NCBI RefSeq assembly: GCF_030347965.1
Contig: NZ_JAQIBD010000002.1
Location: 434,001-498,000, forward strand
Length of the DNA: 64,000 nucleotides
Origin: Sulfurovum zhangzhouensis
Lineage (GTDB): Bacteria; Campylobacterota; Campylobacteria; Campylobacterales; Sulfurovaceae
Direction of reading: 5' to 3'
How positions within the stretch are numbered: position 1 is the first letter of the stretch; the number at the start of each line of letters is the position of its first letter. Below, in pieces: positions 7,715 through 18,111 of the stretch. The translations under genes were made by a program, and so were the position numbers. The notes under the pieces are model-generated. The model did not search any database and was not told the origin of the DNA. It worked only from the letters and a program-made list of their open reading frames with translations.

Positions 7715-9538
7715 TTATTCAAAGGGTAATAACCCAAACTTTCTAATAAACGTTTCATCGATATCGATCACATCTAGACTCTGTAATCTGTCCAACACTT
7801 CTTTGGTACAATGCGTATCACCAGGCCACTCTCTATCATATCCGTCTATTATACCTTTATTTGTCCCATCTATGACAATAAATGGAGAAAGTTTTACGTC
7901 TCTTTGAGCATCAATATTATTCACAACACGCCAAATCAGCATATATGGATCTTGGATATCATTATTTGCCTTGTCGACAATAACCAATACTTTAATATGA
8001 TCTTTAAGGCTATCTACCTTATCCCAATCTTCTGAAATAGACGCTGTCTTTTCTACGGTAATCACGCAGATAGGATTTTTTGTATGTGTCATATATTGCT
8101 TGAGTTCAAGTATATTGCTGTCTATCTCTTTCATCTTGGCTAAAAGCTCACTGTCAACAAGCGGGATAGCCACACCTTCAGCTACTTCACTACCGGTTGC
8201 ATCAACTCCGAGTTTTCCCCCTACAAATTGTTCAGGTGAAGAGTGATCCAGATGATCAACAATTCCTTGAGTAATGAGTACTTTATTTTTATCAAGTCTG
8301 TTTAGAATATGTTCTGTCAATGCTTCAAATTCTTCCAGCTCAGGTGCATTTTCCCCTACAAAGATCGCATGTTTGACAAAACTCATCTGCCCTACTCCCC
8401 AGAACGCATGCATGAACTGTTGCGCATGACCTTTGTAAAGCGTTTTCATCTTAGCCAAGATCAGGTTATGGAAAACACCGTTTTCTGGCATGTTATAATC
8501 TATAAGATCAGGCGCCATAGGTTTGAGCATCGGTAAAAAGACTCTTTCTGTAGCCCATCCCATATACTTATCCTCAAGCGGAGGCTTTCCAACCACTGTC
8601 GCAGCATAAACAGGATTTGACTTCATAGTGATTGTCTCCACATCCATCACCGGGAATGGTTCTTTGAGTGTATAATATCCTGTATGATCTCCAAACGGTC
8701 CCTCTATCTCCATTTTTTCAGGGTCCACAAAACCTTCAATCACGATGTCAACATCTTCAGGAATATAAATATCATTGGTAATGGACTTCACCAATCTGGC
8801 ATTTTCGTTTCTGACAAACCCATATAAAAGAAGCTCAAACATTCCGTGGGGCATAGGTGCCTGACCACACCAAATATAAAGGGGGTCTCCGCCTATCGCA
8901 ACACTTACAGGCATTTTCTTACCTGCACGTTGATACTGGTCAAAAAAATGAGAAGCATCTTTATGGATCTGCCAATGCATCCCCAGCCTATTCTTATCGT
9001 ACTGCTGAAGCCTATACATACCAAGGTTCTGCATCTGTCCGTCAAGGCTTTGAGTATAAACCTGTCCCATAGTGATAAACGGTCCGCCATCCTCTTCCCA
9101 TGTTTTCAAGATAGGCAATCGATCCAGATCAACTTTCTCTTTATTATAGATGATTTCCTGACATGCACCTTGACCCTTGAGCCGTTTAGGGAATATGTTT
9201 TTGAGATTAAAGAGCATTGGAAGCATTTTCAGTTTTGCAACCACTCCTTTTGGTGGCTTAAGTTTCAACAGTGCATCGATACCTTTAGCTACATCATCAG
9301 GGTGTTTGCCAAAGATATCTTGAGTGATCTGTTTATTGGCAAAGATATTCATGAGTACTGGCATATCATAAGTAATGCCTTTTGCTTTATTGATAGGATT
9401 TGTAAAAAGTAAAGGACGGGAATCATCTTTTTTCACTTCGATATAAGCTACATGCGGTATCTCAAGTTCAACATCAAGAGGCTCATCGATGATCTTTAAA
9501 TTTCCATGCTCTTTTAGCCAAGCAACCACATCTTTCAT
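7715..9538 (-). CDS. ubiD: UbiD-family decarboxylase, menaquinone (futalosine pathway) type
   Basis: This 607-residue protein is a UbiD-type prenylated-FMN-dependent decarboxylase. Family signatures include the N-terminal DVVAWLKEHGNLKII segment, the central GPFGDHTGYY loop with its catalytic acidic context, and GKLGVDATG near the end. About 600 residues is the length of the menaquinone-linked subgroup rather than the roughly 490-residue E. coli UbiD. Campylobacterota make menaquinone through futalosine, so this is most likely the late decarboxylase step. It ends 69 bases before the peroxiredoxin start, but whether they share a transcript is unclear because that gap carries its own promoter-like elements. 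Confidence 0.88.
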   Translation of the reverse strand: MKDVVAWLKEHGNLKIIDEPLDVELEIPHVAYIEVKKDDSRPLLFTNPINKAKGITYDMPVLMNIFANKQITQDIFGKHPDDVAKGIDALLKLKPPKGVVAKLKMLPMLFNLKNIFPKRLKGQGACQEIIYNKEKVDLDRLPILKTWEEDGGPFITMGQVYTQSLDGQMQNLGMYRLQQYDKNRLGMHWQIHKDASHFFDQYQRAGKKMPVSVAIGGDPLYIWCGQAPMPHGMFELLLYGFVRNENARLVKSITNDIYIPEDVDIVIEGFVDPEKMEIEGPFGDHTGYYTLKEPFPVMDVETITMKSNPVYAATVVGKPPLEDKYMGWATERVFLPMLKPMAPDLIDYNMPENGVFHNLILAKMKTLYKGHAQQFMHAFWGVGQMSFVKHAIFVGENAPELEEFEALTEHILNRLDKNKVLITQGIVDHLDHSSPEQFVGGKLGVDATGSEVAEGVAIPLVDSELLAKMKEIDSNILELKQYMTHTKNPICVITVEKTASISEDWDKVDSLKDHIKVLVIVDKANNDIQDPYMLIWRVVNNIDAQRDVKLSPFIVIDGTNKGIIDGYDREWPGDTHCTKEVLDRLQSLDVIDIDETFIRKFGLLPFE

Positions 9539-9613
9539 ATCTATCCTTCTTGCTATAGTGTATCAACTATTTATGATAGAAAAAATTATAGCAAAAGCGG
9601 ATTAGTTTTAAAG

Positions 9614-9646
9614 CACAAGAATAGCTAAACCTTCGCTATTCTTGTG
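9614..9646 (-). terminator. Hairpin terminator of the TSP3-repeat lipoprotein gene
   Basis: CACAAGAATAGC (9614-9625) and GCTATTCTTGTG (9635-9646) form a perfect 12-bp stem with a 9-base loop, beginning seven bases after the stop codon at 9653 on the minus strand. The following CTTTAAAA is only a weak T-tract. Confidence 0.65.
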
Positions 9647-9652
9647 ACATTA

Positions 9653-12600
9653 CTAAAGGAGTATATCCAGGAATCCGGTGAACCAACAAATTGGATTTAT
9701 CAACGCAAGGAATCCACTACAATTAGTAGAAGGTTTACTGTTTGGATCTGTAGGATCCGTACCGTCTTCGATTTCAGCACGATCACCATACCCATCATTA
9801 TCTGTATCTGTATCTAGCGGGTCAGTGATATACACATTACCGGCTCCAATATCAATTGTAACTTCATAATGATCTCCAAGCCCATCATCATCACTATCCG
9901 GATCGTTTGGATTTGTTCCAATGCTTATTTCATCACCGTCATTCAGACCATCTCCATCACTATCCGGATTATTAGGGTCAGTTCCAATACTTACTTCATT
10001 ACCATCATTAAGACCATCTCCATCCGTATCAGGATTAGAAGGATCTGTATTATGGAGAGTAATTTCATCAACATTACTTAGTCCATCACCATCTTTATCA
10101 GGATCCATCGTATCAGGGATACCGTCTCCATCGATATCCGAAGGGACACTTGTATTATCTAACGGATCGCTTCCAACTGTGGTCTCATCAATATTACTAA
10201 ATCCATCACCGTCACTGTCATTGGTAGGATCATCATCCACCGCATCAAGTTCATCGGCCACACCGTCACTGTCACTGTCAGTAATAGCTGATTCGATCGC
10301 ATCGATCTTACCGTCACCGTCTGTATCACTTATTCCTTCTACACCGTCACTTTTACCGTCACCGTCTGTATCAGGATTAAGCGGGTTAGTTCCGTTATTC
10401 ACTTCATCCCCGTCTGAAACACCATCGCCGTCCGTGTCTGCCTTCAATGGATCGGTTCCAAATGTATTAGTTTCGTCAGCATTACTCAGACCATCACCGT
10501 CACTGTCATTAGTAGGATCATCATCTACCGCATCAAGTTCATCGGCCACACCGTCACTGTCACTATCAGTAATAGCTGATTCGATCGCATCGATCTTACC
10601 GTCACCGTCTGTATCGCTTACTCCTTCTGCGCCGTCACTCTTGCCGTCACCATCTGTATCTGCCTTCAATGGATCGGTACCATTAGTGATCTCCACACCA
10701 TCTAAAACACCATCTCCATCCGTATCAGGATTTGAAGGATCCGTCATATAGTTATTTGTTTCATCCACATTGCTCAAACCATCACCGTCCATATCAGGAT
10801 CTATCGCATCAGGAATACCGTCTCCATCCAGATCTCCCGGGACACTCGTATTATCTAACGGATCGCTTCCAACTGTGGTCTCATCAATATTACTAAATCC
10901 ATCGCCGTCACTGTCATTGGTAGGATCATCATCCACCGCATCTAGTTCATCGGCCACACCGTCACTGTCGCTGTCAGTAATAGCTGATTCGATCGCATCG
11001 ATCTTACCGTCACCGTCTGTATCACTTACTCCTTCTACACCATCACTTTTGCCGTCACCGTCAGTATCAGGGTTCAATGGATCCGTACCGTTGGTTACCT
11101 CTTCACCGTCCAACATACCATCACCATCCGTATCATCTTTTACTGGACTTGTATGATGAATATTAGTTTCATCTGTATTACTCAGGCCATCACCGTCACT
11201 GTCATTGGTAGGATCATTATCCACTGCATCAAGTTCATCGGCCACACCGTCACTGTCGCTGTCAGTGATAGCAGATTCGATCGCATCGATCTTGCCGTCA
11301 CCGTCTTTATCTGTTGTACCTTCTACGCCATCACTCTTGCCGTCACCATCCGTATCAGGATTAAGCGGGTTAGTTCCGTTATTTACTTCATCCCCGTCTG
11401 AAACACCATCGCCGTCCGTATCTGCTTTCAATGGATCGGTAAGATGTATATCTGCCTCGTCAGCATTACTCAGGCCATCACCGTCACTGTCATTGTTTGG
11501 ATCATCATTCGCTGCATCCAGTTCATCAGAAACACCGTCACCATCACTATCCACTGTTGACGGTTCTAGTGCATCGATAATACCATCTCCATCAGTATCA
11601 CTTACACCTTCGTCACCGTCACTTTTCCCATCACCATCCGTATCAGGATTAAGAGGGTTAGTTCCGTTATTTACTTCATCCCAGTCTGAAACACCATCGC
11701 CGTCCGTATCTGCTTTCAATGGATCGGTAAGAAGTATCTCTTTCTCGTCAGCATTACTCAGGCTATCACCGTCACTGTCATTGGTAGGATCATCATCCAC
11801 CGCATCAAGTTCATCGGCCACACCGTCACTGTCGCTATCAGTGATAGCTGATTCGATTGCATCGATCTTGCCGTCACCGTCTGTATCACTTACTCCTTCT
11901 AGACCATCACTTTTGCCGTCACCGTCCGTATCGGGATTTAATGGATCCGTACCGTTAGTTACCTCTTCTCCATCCAACATACCGTCTCCATCGGTATCTG
12001 CTTTCAATGGATCGGTAAGACGTATCTCTATCTCGTCAGCATTACTCAGGCCATCACCGTCACTATCGTTGTTTGGATCATCATTCGCTGCATCCAGTTC
12101 ATCCGAGACACCGTCACCATCACTATCCACTGTTGCCGGTTCGAGTGCATCGATAATACCATCTCCATCAGTATCACTTACACCTTCTTCACCGTCACTT
12201 TTCCCATCACCATCCGTATCAGGATTAAGCGGATTAGTTCCGTTATTCACTTCATTACCGTCTGAAATACCATCTCCATCTGTATCTAATGGTTCTCCAA
12301 CATCCGAGATACCATTTCCATTCCTATCAGTGATAGTTGTGGAGTTTTCATCTGATTCTTCAGCATTGGTCAGTCCATCATGATCAGTATCTGTATCCCA
12401 TGGATCAGCTACTAATGGATCTGTTCCCGTCGCAATTTCATCTGCATCGGATATTCCATCGTTATCATCATCCGTATCTGCACAGTCATAAACTTTATCT
12501 AAATCTGTATCTGATACCTCCTGCCCCTGAGCAAGTGCAACTTCTACACATATCATCTCAGGTGCTATTACTTCCGCATTTCCATCAGCACATGTTTTCC

Positions 12601-12664
12601 CGTTACAACCGCTTAAAATAAGCAGGCTCAAAAAACCAATCGTCCCGTCCCTTAAAACATTCAT
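9653..12664 (-). CDS. Giant acidic lipoprotein of calcium-binding thrombospondin type 3-like repeats
   Basis: The 1003-residue product starts with a lipoprotein signal (LSLLILSGC, lipid Cys at 20). Almost all the rest is DxDGDG-type motifs spaced about 13-20 residues apart, the TSP3/dockerin-like calcium-binding pattern. A super-repeat of roughly 108 residues recurs about seven times; [16 protein letters not shown] occurs five times unchanged and a [16 protein letters not shown] variant twice, pointing to recent unequal crossing-over. The protein ends in a hydrophobic, Cys-containing tail ([16 protein letters not shown]...). It is very acidic and should fold only with calcium. A surface adhesin, stalk or biofilm role is inference. 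It is monocistronic between its own promoter region and a hairpin. Confidence 0.85.
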   Translation of the reverse strand: MNVLRDGTIGFLSLLILSGCNGKTCADGNAEVIAPEMICVEVALAQGQEVSDTDLDKVYDCADTDDDNDGISDADEIATGTDPLVADPWDTDTDHDGLTNAEESDENSTTITDRNGNGISDVGEPLDTDGDGISDGNEVNNGTNPLNPDTDGDGKSDGEEGVSDTDGDGIIDALEPATVDSDGDGVSDELDAANDDPNNDSDGDGLSNADEIEIRLTDPLKADTDGDGMLDGEEVTNGTDPLNPDTDGDGKSDGLEGVSDTDGDGKIDAIESAITDSDSDGVADELDAVDDDPTNDSDGDSLSNADEKEILLTDPLKADTDGDGVSDWDEVNNGTNPLNPDTDGDGKSDGDEGVSDTDGDGIIDALEPSTVDSDGDGVSDELDAANDDPNNDSDGDGLSNADEADIHLTDPLKADTDGDGVSDGDEVNNGTNPLNPDTDGDGKSDGVEGTTDKDGDGKIDAIESAITDSDSDGVADELDAVDNDPTNDSDGDGLSNTDETNIHHTSPVKDDTDGDGMLDGEEVTNGTDPLNPDTDGDGKSDGVEGVSDTDGDGKIDAIESAITDSDSDGVADELDAVDDDPTNDSDGDGFSNIDETTVGSDPLDNTSVPGDLDGDGIPDAIDPDMDGDGLSNVDETNNYMTDPSNPDTDGDGVLDGVEITNGTDPLKADTDGDGKSDGAEGVSDTDGDGKIDAIESAITDSDSDGVADELDAVDDDPTNDSDGDGLSNADETNTFGTDPLKADTDGDGVSDGDEVNNGTNPLNPDTDGDGKSDGVEGISDTDGDGKIDAIESAITDSDSDGVADELDAVDDDPTNDSDGDGFSNIDETTVGSDPLDNTSVPSDIDGDGIPDTMDPDKDGDGLSNVDEITLHNTDPSNPDTDGDGLNDGNEVSIGTDPNNPDSDGDGLNDGDEISIGTNPNDPDSDDDGLGDHYEVTIDIGAGNVYITDPLDTDTDNDGYGDRAEIEDGTDPTDPNSKPSTNCSGFLALINPICWFTGFLDILL

Positions 12665-12935
12665 AGTTTTTCCCTTGTCTTTTTAATTGAATTATTAAAA
12701 TACAATAGTAAAACTTTGCTCATATATATTTAACATATAGTTTTTCATAATTTTATATTATTTTTGTAGATTTGAAACACTTTTATAATATTTCATAGAT
12801 AAGACAATATAAAGAGTTTGTAGAAAATTTAAAATTTTATTTAGTATGAATTCTGTTGAATTTTAGAGGAATAAAATGTAGTATGTATCGGGAGAAAGAT
12901 GTAATATATCCTCCCCCAATGTAAAAGAAGAAAAA
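12665..12935. other. Intergenic region between hemC and the TSP3 lipoprotein gene
   Basis: This 271-bp, strongly AT-rich gap holds the minus-strand promoter of the lipoprotein gene and the 3' end of the hemC transcript. A GGGAG...CTCCC pairing at about 12889-12918 may form a weak hairpin after hemC. No ORF or RNA gene is apparent. Confidence 0.45.
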
Positions 12936-13892
12936 TTAAAGTCTTTGCGGCATTTCATCTTTAAAAGCAATCTCTTCAGCCTTACTAAGGATCTCTAAGG
13001 CTCCATCATCTATCATAACTTGAGCAAGTGCTTCTCCCAGATGTTCACAACATTCGATCTGTGTACTGAGAGAGGCTTCCATAATATTCGTTCCGTCAGG
13101 ATAACCAAGCATCGCTTTGATTATAATGTCTTCACCCTCTATGATTGCATTGACTGCAACGGGAGCAGAGCATCCTGCACCGATTTTAGCGATAAAGTCA
13201 CGTTCCAGTTTTGTACAAAGAAAGCTCTTCTCATCATTCAAACTCAAAGCGATCTCTCTTACTCTCTCATCACTGCTAATGATCTCGATCCCCAATGCAG
13301 CCTGTCCCATTGGAGGGATCATGAAACTTAGTTTCTCAACATGCGGAATATCTTTAAGCAGATCCAGTCTATATAGTCCGATATAAGCAAGAATGATAGC
13401 ATCATACTGTCCTTCTGCAAGCTTTCTAAGACGAGTATTGACATTTCCTCTTAGATCTTTTACTTGAAGATCAGGACGTTGTTGAAGCAGTTGCATACGT
13501 CTTCTTAAACTTGTGGTACCTACTACTGCACCTTTTGGAAGTGCTTCCAAGTTTTCATATTTGTGAGAAAGGAAAACATCACTTTGATCCTGACGCTCTG
13601 TAATAGCTGCTAACTCAAGCCCTTCAGGGATATAAGTAGGTACATCCTTAAGCGAATGCACTGCCAGGTGTGCATTACCCGCAAGCATTTCATCTTCAAG
13701 CTCTTTGGTAAAGTGCCCTTTACCTCCAACTAATGCTAAAGGCCTATCAAGTATCTTATCACCTTTTGAAGTGATCTCATTGAGTTCCACTTCCACATCT
13801 GGAAAACTAGTTTCTATTCTCTCTTTGATATGGTATGCCTGCCAAAGTGCCAATTGGCTTGCACGTGTTGCTATGATTAATTTTTCTGCCAT
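12936..13892 (-). CDS. hemC: Porphobilinogen deaminase (hydroxymethylbilane synthase)
   Basis: The 318-residue cytosolic enzyme joins four porphobilinogens into hydroxymethylbilane in haem synthesis. C241 in KIGAGCSAPVAVNA carries the dipyrromethane cofactor. Further signatures are TRASQLALWQA, HSLKDVPT, GTTSLRRR and LRGNVNTRL. It overlaps the DsbC-like gene by one base and ends a minus-strand run that also includes hemA, as in the H. pylori hemC-proS-hemA neighbourhood. Confidence 0.97.
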   Translation of the reverse strand: MAEKLIIATRASQLALWQAYHIKERIETSFPDVEVELNEITSKGDKILDRPLALVGGKGHFTKELEDEMLAGNAHLAVHSLKDVPTYIPEGLELAAITERQDQSDVFLSHKYENLEALPKGAVVGTTSLRRRMQLLQQRPDLQVKDLRGNVNTRLRKLAEGQYDAIILAYIGLYRLDLLKDIPHVEKLSFMIPPMGQAALGIEIISSDERVREIALSLNDEKSFLCTKLERDFIAKIGAGCSAPVAVNAIIEGEDIIIKAMLGYPDGTNIMEASLSTQIECCEHLGEALAQVMIDDGALEILSKAEEIAFKDEMPQRL

Positions 13893-14725
13893 TACTTGAT
13901 AAACTCTTTATATTTATTTCTCATCTTATCCCATTTACCGTCAGCATAGATCGTAGGTGTACCGCTAACCATCATTTCGCTTGCGGCATCAGAATCCGCT
14001 TTCATAGCGTCTTTCACTTTTTGATCATCAACCTTTTCTGCAGTGACACTGTACCCTGTCTGTTTTTCTACTTCAGCAAGAATCTTTTTCATATCAGTCT
14101 CTCTTGGATCGATCTTCATTGCATAGATTTTTGGCAAGACATCCATTTTCCCTTCATGCTGTGCAAGGTGCATCACACGTGTCAAAACATCTGAAACAGG
14201 GTGAATACGTAATAACGGCAAATGATAATAGTAAAGAGCGATCTGATCAGGATGTTCTTTCGCCGCTTTCATAATATCCGGAACCACTTCTTGGCAGAAT
14301 GGACACTGAGGATCAGAGAATACAAGTACTTTATGGGCAGCATTTTTATTTCCAAAGATCAAGTGTGCATCATCATAAAATTTGTCTGATACAGTAGGTT
14401 TGATCTCATCACGGTAATCTCTCCCGTTTTTTAGACTCACCAAGTTTCTAGTTGCCAGTCCGTCTTTTACAAAGATAGTCTCAGGTGCCTTTATTTCTTT
14501 ACCTTGATAATTCAAGTCCATTGTCGTAAGATACACATTCCAACCAGGAATATCCGGATGAGAAGTCTCTTCAATGATCGTAACACCTTTTACTTCTACC
14601 TGAGGGTTGAGGACTACATGCTTCTTCACATAATTCAAAAGTTCTTTTTCATCTACCGTATTTCCTGCACTAAGCGTGAGGGTTGTGATCAGTGTACTCG
14701 TCAATAATTTCGACATCAATGACAT
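13892..14725 (-). CDS. DsbC/DsbG-like periplasmic thioredoxin-fold protein
   Basis: The 277-residue protein has a signal peptide (MSKLLTSTLITTLTLSAG) and a C-terminal thioredoxin fold with the active site SDPQCPFCQEVVPD (C141-C144) and the cis-Pro loop SGTPTIYADG. The CPFC motif and an N-terminal DsbC-like domain suggest a periplasmic disulfide isomerase or oxidoreductase. The ATG at 14725 has AGGAGA six bases upstream. Its start lies 56 bases inside the fxsA gene, an unusually long overlap that suggests coupled translation. Confidence 0.8.
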   Translation of the reverse strand: MSLMSKLLTSTLITTLTLSAGNTVDEKELLNYVKKHVVLNPQVEVKGVTIIEETSHPDIPGWNVYLTTMDLNYQGKEIKAPETIFVKDGLATRNLVSLKNGRDYRDEIKPTVSDKFYDDAHLIFGNKNAAHKVLVFSDPQCPFCQEVVPDIMKAAKEHPDQIALYYYHLPLLRIHPVSDVLTRVMHLAQHEGKMDVLPKIYAMKIDPRETDMKKILAEVEKQTGYSVTAEKVDDQKVKDAMKADSDAASEMMVSGTPTIYADGKWDKMRNKYKEFIK

Positions 14726-15098
14726 TATCTTCTCCTTGTTTCTCTGATTTAAAGTTGGTTTGTTCAGGGGTTATTTTAGCGACAAATTGCAAATAAAGTG
14801 TGTAAAGCAACGCAAAAATTCCAAGAATATCCGTCAATACTCCCGGAATAATAAGTAGGATTGCCCCAATAAAGTAAGAAGTACTGACACTTTGGAAACC
14901 TTGTAGGCTTAGCTTTCCCCGTGTAACTGCATCAAGGTTGCCCATGACTGTAAACGGTGAAAGTCTTAAAAGTTGTACCCCGATTATAAATGTCACTACG
15001 ATCCAAATTGCCGACCATAAAAAACCGATCCTCTCACCTACACTTAAAGAGAGGTAAAGTTCTAACAGTAAAAAAGGGATCGCAATTAAAATCGGCAT
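14670..15098 (-). CDS. fxsA: FxsA-family membrane protein
   Basis: The 142-residue inner-membrane protein matches the FxsA family: IPFLLLELYLSLSVGERIG, GVQLLR and ILLIIPGVLTDILG are typical, with about three membrane helices and a charged C-terminal tail. E. coli FxsA titrates phage T7 exclusion by the F plasmid; its normal role is unknown. It sits two bases after proS and overlaps the DsbC-like gene. Confidence 0.85.
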   Translation of the reverse strand: MPILIAIPFLLLELYLSLSVGERIGFLWSAIWIVVTFIIGVQLLRLSPFTVMGNLDAVTRGKLSLQGFQSVSTSYFIGAILLIIPGVLTDILGIFALLYTLYLQFVAKITPEQTNFKSEKQGEDNVIDVEIIDEYTDHNPHA

Positions 15099-15100
15099 TT

Positions 15101-16807
15101 TTACAATCTTTCCTCAAGTACAGAAAGGATATCTTCAGCAGGTACCTCTTCTTTGAGCATTTCTTTACGTGTGAGAAACTCTACCTTTCCATCTGCAAGG
15201 TTTTTCCCGATCACAACAGCATGAGGGATACCAAGAAGTTCACAGTCTTTCATCTTTGCACCAAAGCGGTCTTTACGATCATCTATGATTACATCTACTC
15301 CCTTAGCTTTCATAGCTTCATAAAGTTTTTCACCCAATGCCAGCTGTTCTTCATCCTTGATATTTGAAACAAGGATATATAGATCAAACGGTGCAGACTC
15401 TTTTGTCCAGATACACCCATTATCATCATGATTCTGCTCAATGATCGCTGCAAGCAGACGACTCACACCGATACCGTATGTTCCCATCACCATAGGAACA
15501 GACTTACCGTTCTCATCCAAGAACACACATCCAAGCGGTTCAGAGTAACGGGTACCAAGCTGGAAGATATGACCTGCTTCAATCCCCTTGGTATAACGTA
15601 ATGAACCACCGCAACATGTACATACATCACCTTCTTGTACAGCAACAAGGTCATCAAAGTTTGCTTCGATCCCTACAAAGTTGTTCCCTACTAGATGGTA
15701 ATCCTTCTCATTTGCCCCACAGATCATAGAAGCTGCATCTTTGAGCTCATTATCATATACTACGGTAATTCCTTCCGGTACAGTAGTCGGTCCCATAAAT
15801 CCGGCTATCAAACCGACTTCAGCCAACTCTTCTTCGGATACATCAACCAAATCATTCGCATCTACTGCATTACACGCTTTCACTTCTTGCAGTTCATCCG
15901 ATCCGCGTAGTGCAAAGAGGACGATCTTACTCTCGCCTTCATCATAAAGCGCTCTTTTTGCTACTGTTTTTACCAAATAGTAAGGATCTACTTTGAAAAA
16001 TTCACTCAATGCCTCAATCGTTTTCACATTAGGTGTATTGAATTTTGCAAACTTTGCTTCAGGTGCTGCCACGTCACAAATCTTCGGCTGGCGTACTGCT
16101 GCTTCGATATTTGCTCCATACTCACAACTGTCACATACAACGATCGTATCCTCACCACTGTCAGCAAGTACCATAAATTCTTTTGACCCGCTTCCGCCGA
16201 TTGCACCGCTATCAGCTTCAACCACTCTAAATTCAAGGCCCAGACGTGTAAAGATCTTCTTGTAGGTTTCCTCCATAAGATCAAACTCACGCTTCATATC
16301 CTCTTCAGAAATGTGGAAACTGTAACCATCCTTCATCAAGAACTCACGCCCGCGCATTAAACCGAATCTCGGTCTGATCTCATCACGGAACTTTAGGTTG
16401 ATCTGATAAAGATTCAACGGTAGTTGTTTATAACTTTTCACCGTTTGACGGACAAGATTTACCATCATCTCTTCATGGGTCGGTCCCAGTACAAAGTCAT
16501 TGTCTTTACGGTCTTTAAAGCGTAGAAGCTCTTTACCGTACTTTTCAAAACGTCCACTCTCTTCCCATAGTGACGAAGGAGTTACAAAAGACAGGCTGAC
16601 CTCTTGACATCCTGCACGGTCAAGCTCTTCTTTAACTACTTTTTCTACCTTGTCAAGTACCTTTTTACCAAGCGGTAGAAAATTGTAAAGACCGCTCCCT
16701 CCAACAGATTGAATAAATCCACCCCTGATAAGATAGATATGACTCGCCAGTGTTGCATCATTTGGCGTCTCTTTGGTTGTTGGTATCAGTAATTGTGTAA
16801 ATCTCAC
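15101..16807 (-). CDS. proS: Prolyl-tRNA synthetase (bacterial type, with editing domain)
   Basis: The 568-residue class II synthetase charges tRNA-Pro. It has motif 2/3 context ([21 protein letters not shown] in the first third, split here: [10 protein letters not shown] then [11 protein letters not shown]), the inserted YbaK-like editing domain (about 225-400) that hydrolyses Ala-tRNA-Pro, and the C-terminal anticodon-binding domain ([13 protein letters not shown]). [13 protein letters not shown] is motif 3. Length is that of the bacterial form. It overlaps hemA by four bases. Confidence 0.97.
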   Translation of the reverse strand: MRFTQLLIPTTKETPNDATLASHIYLIRGGFIQSVGGSGLYNFLPLGKKVLDKVEKVVKEELDRAGCQEVSLSFVTPSSLWEESGRFEKYGKELLRFKDRKDNDFVLGPTHEEMMVNLVRQTVKSYKQLPLNLYQINLKFRDEIRPRFGLMRGREFLMKDGYSFHISEEDMKREFDLMEETYKKIFTRLGLEFRVVEADSGAIGGSGSKEFMVLADSGEDTIVVCDSCEYGANIEAAVRQPKICDVAAPEAKFAKFNTPNVKTIEALSEFFKVDPYYLVKTVAKRALYDEGESKIVLFALRGSDELQEVKACNAVDANDLVDVSEEELAEVGLIAGFMGPTTVPEGITVVYDNELKDAASMICGANEKDYHLVGNNFVGIEANFDDLVAVQEGDVCTCCGGSLRYTKGIEAGHIFQLGTRYSEPLGCVFLDENGKSVPMVMGTYGIGVSRLLAAIIEQNHDDNGCIWTKESAPFDLYILVSNIKDEEQLALGEKLYEAMKAKGVDVIIDDRKDRFGAKMKDCELLGIPHAVVIGKNLADGKVEFLTRKEMLKEEVPAEDILSVLEERL

Positions 16808-18111
16808 GATTCGTATCCTTTTGTATGATGATCATCTTTGTAAAGTGCAAGATCGCATCTATCGATTTCTATGTCAAACATCTTTTTGACGGCTTCGATT
16901 GCGTTGGCATTTTTCTTATCAGCCGAAGAGTGTCTTAAGTTCTGAGTAGGATCATGTAAAAAACGGTTAAACATCTGTTCTGCCATTTTACGTATATTAG
17001 ATTCATACTCTTCCGGGACAAATCCTTTTTTAATCGCTCGCTCTAGCTCTTTATCTATCGCTGTAGCAACCTGTGATCTCATCTCTTTGATCACAGGTTC
17101 AATCGAAAGCGCTCTAAGCCATCCGTAGAACTCCTCTTTATAGCGATCTACGATCGCCGCAGCTTCTAAAGCTTTTTCCTCTCTCAAAGAGTGGTTGCTT
17201 TGAGAAATCTCACGCAGGTCATCGATGCGGAAAAGTTTAAGCTTATCCAGATCCATATCTTCGATATCACGTGGAATTGCCATGTCAAACCAAAATCTCG
17301 GGATCGTTTTATTTTCGATCAAGTCATTGGTAATGACAGGTTCAGGTGAAGAGGTAGCAGAGAAAAGAAGCTTATAACGGTTGACATATTTAGGTAGATT
17401 CTCCATAGTATCGGCTTTTACATTTTCACCTAGAGAATCAGCTACCTTTTGTACCTTTTCAAGATCACGTCCGATGAAAACAACATCACACCCTACTCTC
17501 AGCAAATGTTTTGCCGCAAGTACACCCATCTCACCGGCACCCACTACTACACCTGTCATTCCCTGGATATGTTCACCCAGAAGTTTATGTGCCTGTGCTA
17601 CCGCTACTGAAGCAATAGAAATAGGATTTTGAGAGATATTGGTAGAATTACGCACTTCAGCAGCACATTTAAGCGCATAAGAGATCACACGGTTAAGCTT
17701 CTCTCCTGCTGTACCATGCTCTAAAGAGAGTTTAAATGCCTCTTTCACCTGTCCTGTAATCTGTGACTCACCGATCACCAAAGAATCAAGAGAAGAGACC
17801 ACACTGAAGATATGTCTTATTGCTTCATCATCGTCATAGGTTTTAGCCACACTTTTGATCTCATAAAAGTTCTGGCCGCTCTTTTGACTCATCAGACCAA
17901 GTAAGGTATGATAACTTGAAAAGTTGTCACTTGTAGCCAAAACTATCTCTACACGGTTACATGTAGAGACAATAAATGCTTCATTGATATAATCAAACGA
18001 TACCAGTTGACTAAGCATCCGCTTTTTTTCTTCGTCATTGGCAAATGCCAATTTCTCTCGGAAAGCCTGATCACAGCTTTTGTGAGAAAAACTCATCACT
18101 TGATAGTACAT
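16804..18111 (-). CDS. hemA: Glutamyl-tRNA reductase
   Basis: This 435-residue enzyme reduces Glu-tRNA to glutamate-1-semialdehyde, the first committed step of C5-pathway haem synthesis. C51 in [10 protein letters not shown] is the catalytic thiol; [15 protein letters not shown] and the NADPH-binding [15 protein letters not shown] follow, and a C-terminal dimerisation region ends the protein. It overlaps both proS (four bases) and the polyprenyl synthase gene (one base), so coupling is tight. Confidence 0.97.
   Translation of the reverse strand: MYYQVMSFSHKSCDQAFREKLAFANDEEKKRMLSQLVSFDYINEAFIVSTCNRVEIVLATSDNFSSYHTLLGLMSQKSGQNFYEIKSVAKTYDDDEAIRHIFSVVSSLDSLVIGESQITGQVKEAFKLSLEHGTAGEKLNRVISYALKCAAEVRNSTNISQNPISIASVAVAQAHKLLGEHIQGMTGVVVGAGEMGVLAAKHLLRVGCDVVFIGRDLEKVQKVADSLGENVKADTMENLPKYVNRYKLLFSATSSPEPVITNDLIENKTIPRFWFDMAIPRDIEDMDLDKLKLFRIDDLREISQSNHSLREEKALEAAAIVDRYKEEFYGWLRALSIEPVIKEMRSQVATAIDKELERAIKKGFVPEEYESNIRKMAEQMFNRFLHDPTQNLRHSSADKKNANAIEAVKKMFDIEIDRCDLALYKDDHHTKGYES

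Noticed and set aside
8846-9412. 188-residue plus-strand frame opposite the UbiD-type gene
   Set aside because: Histidine/leucine-rich shadow frame with no ribosome site; the minus-strand decarboxylase is unambiguous.
9700-12300. Regularly repeated short DNA units that could suggest a CRISPR array
   Set aside because: The units are codon repeats of DxDGDG motifs in one long frame, without constant-length unrelated spacers.
9921-12383. Long plus-strand open frames of Ser/Pro-rich sequence opposite the TSP3 lipoprotein gene
   Set aside because: They are the complement of the GAT/GGT-rich repeat codons; the repeated SPSLS pattern, lack of start context and the well-formed lipoprotein on the other strand show they are shadows.
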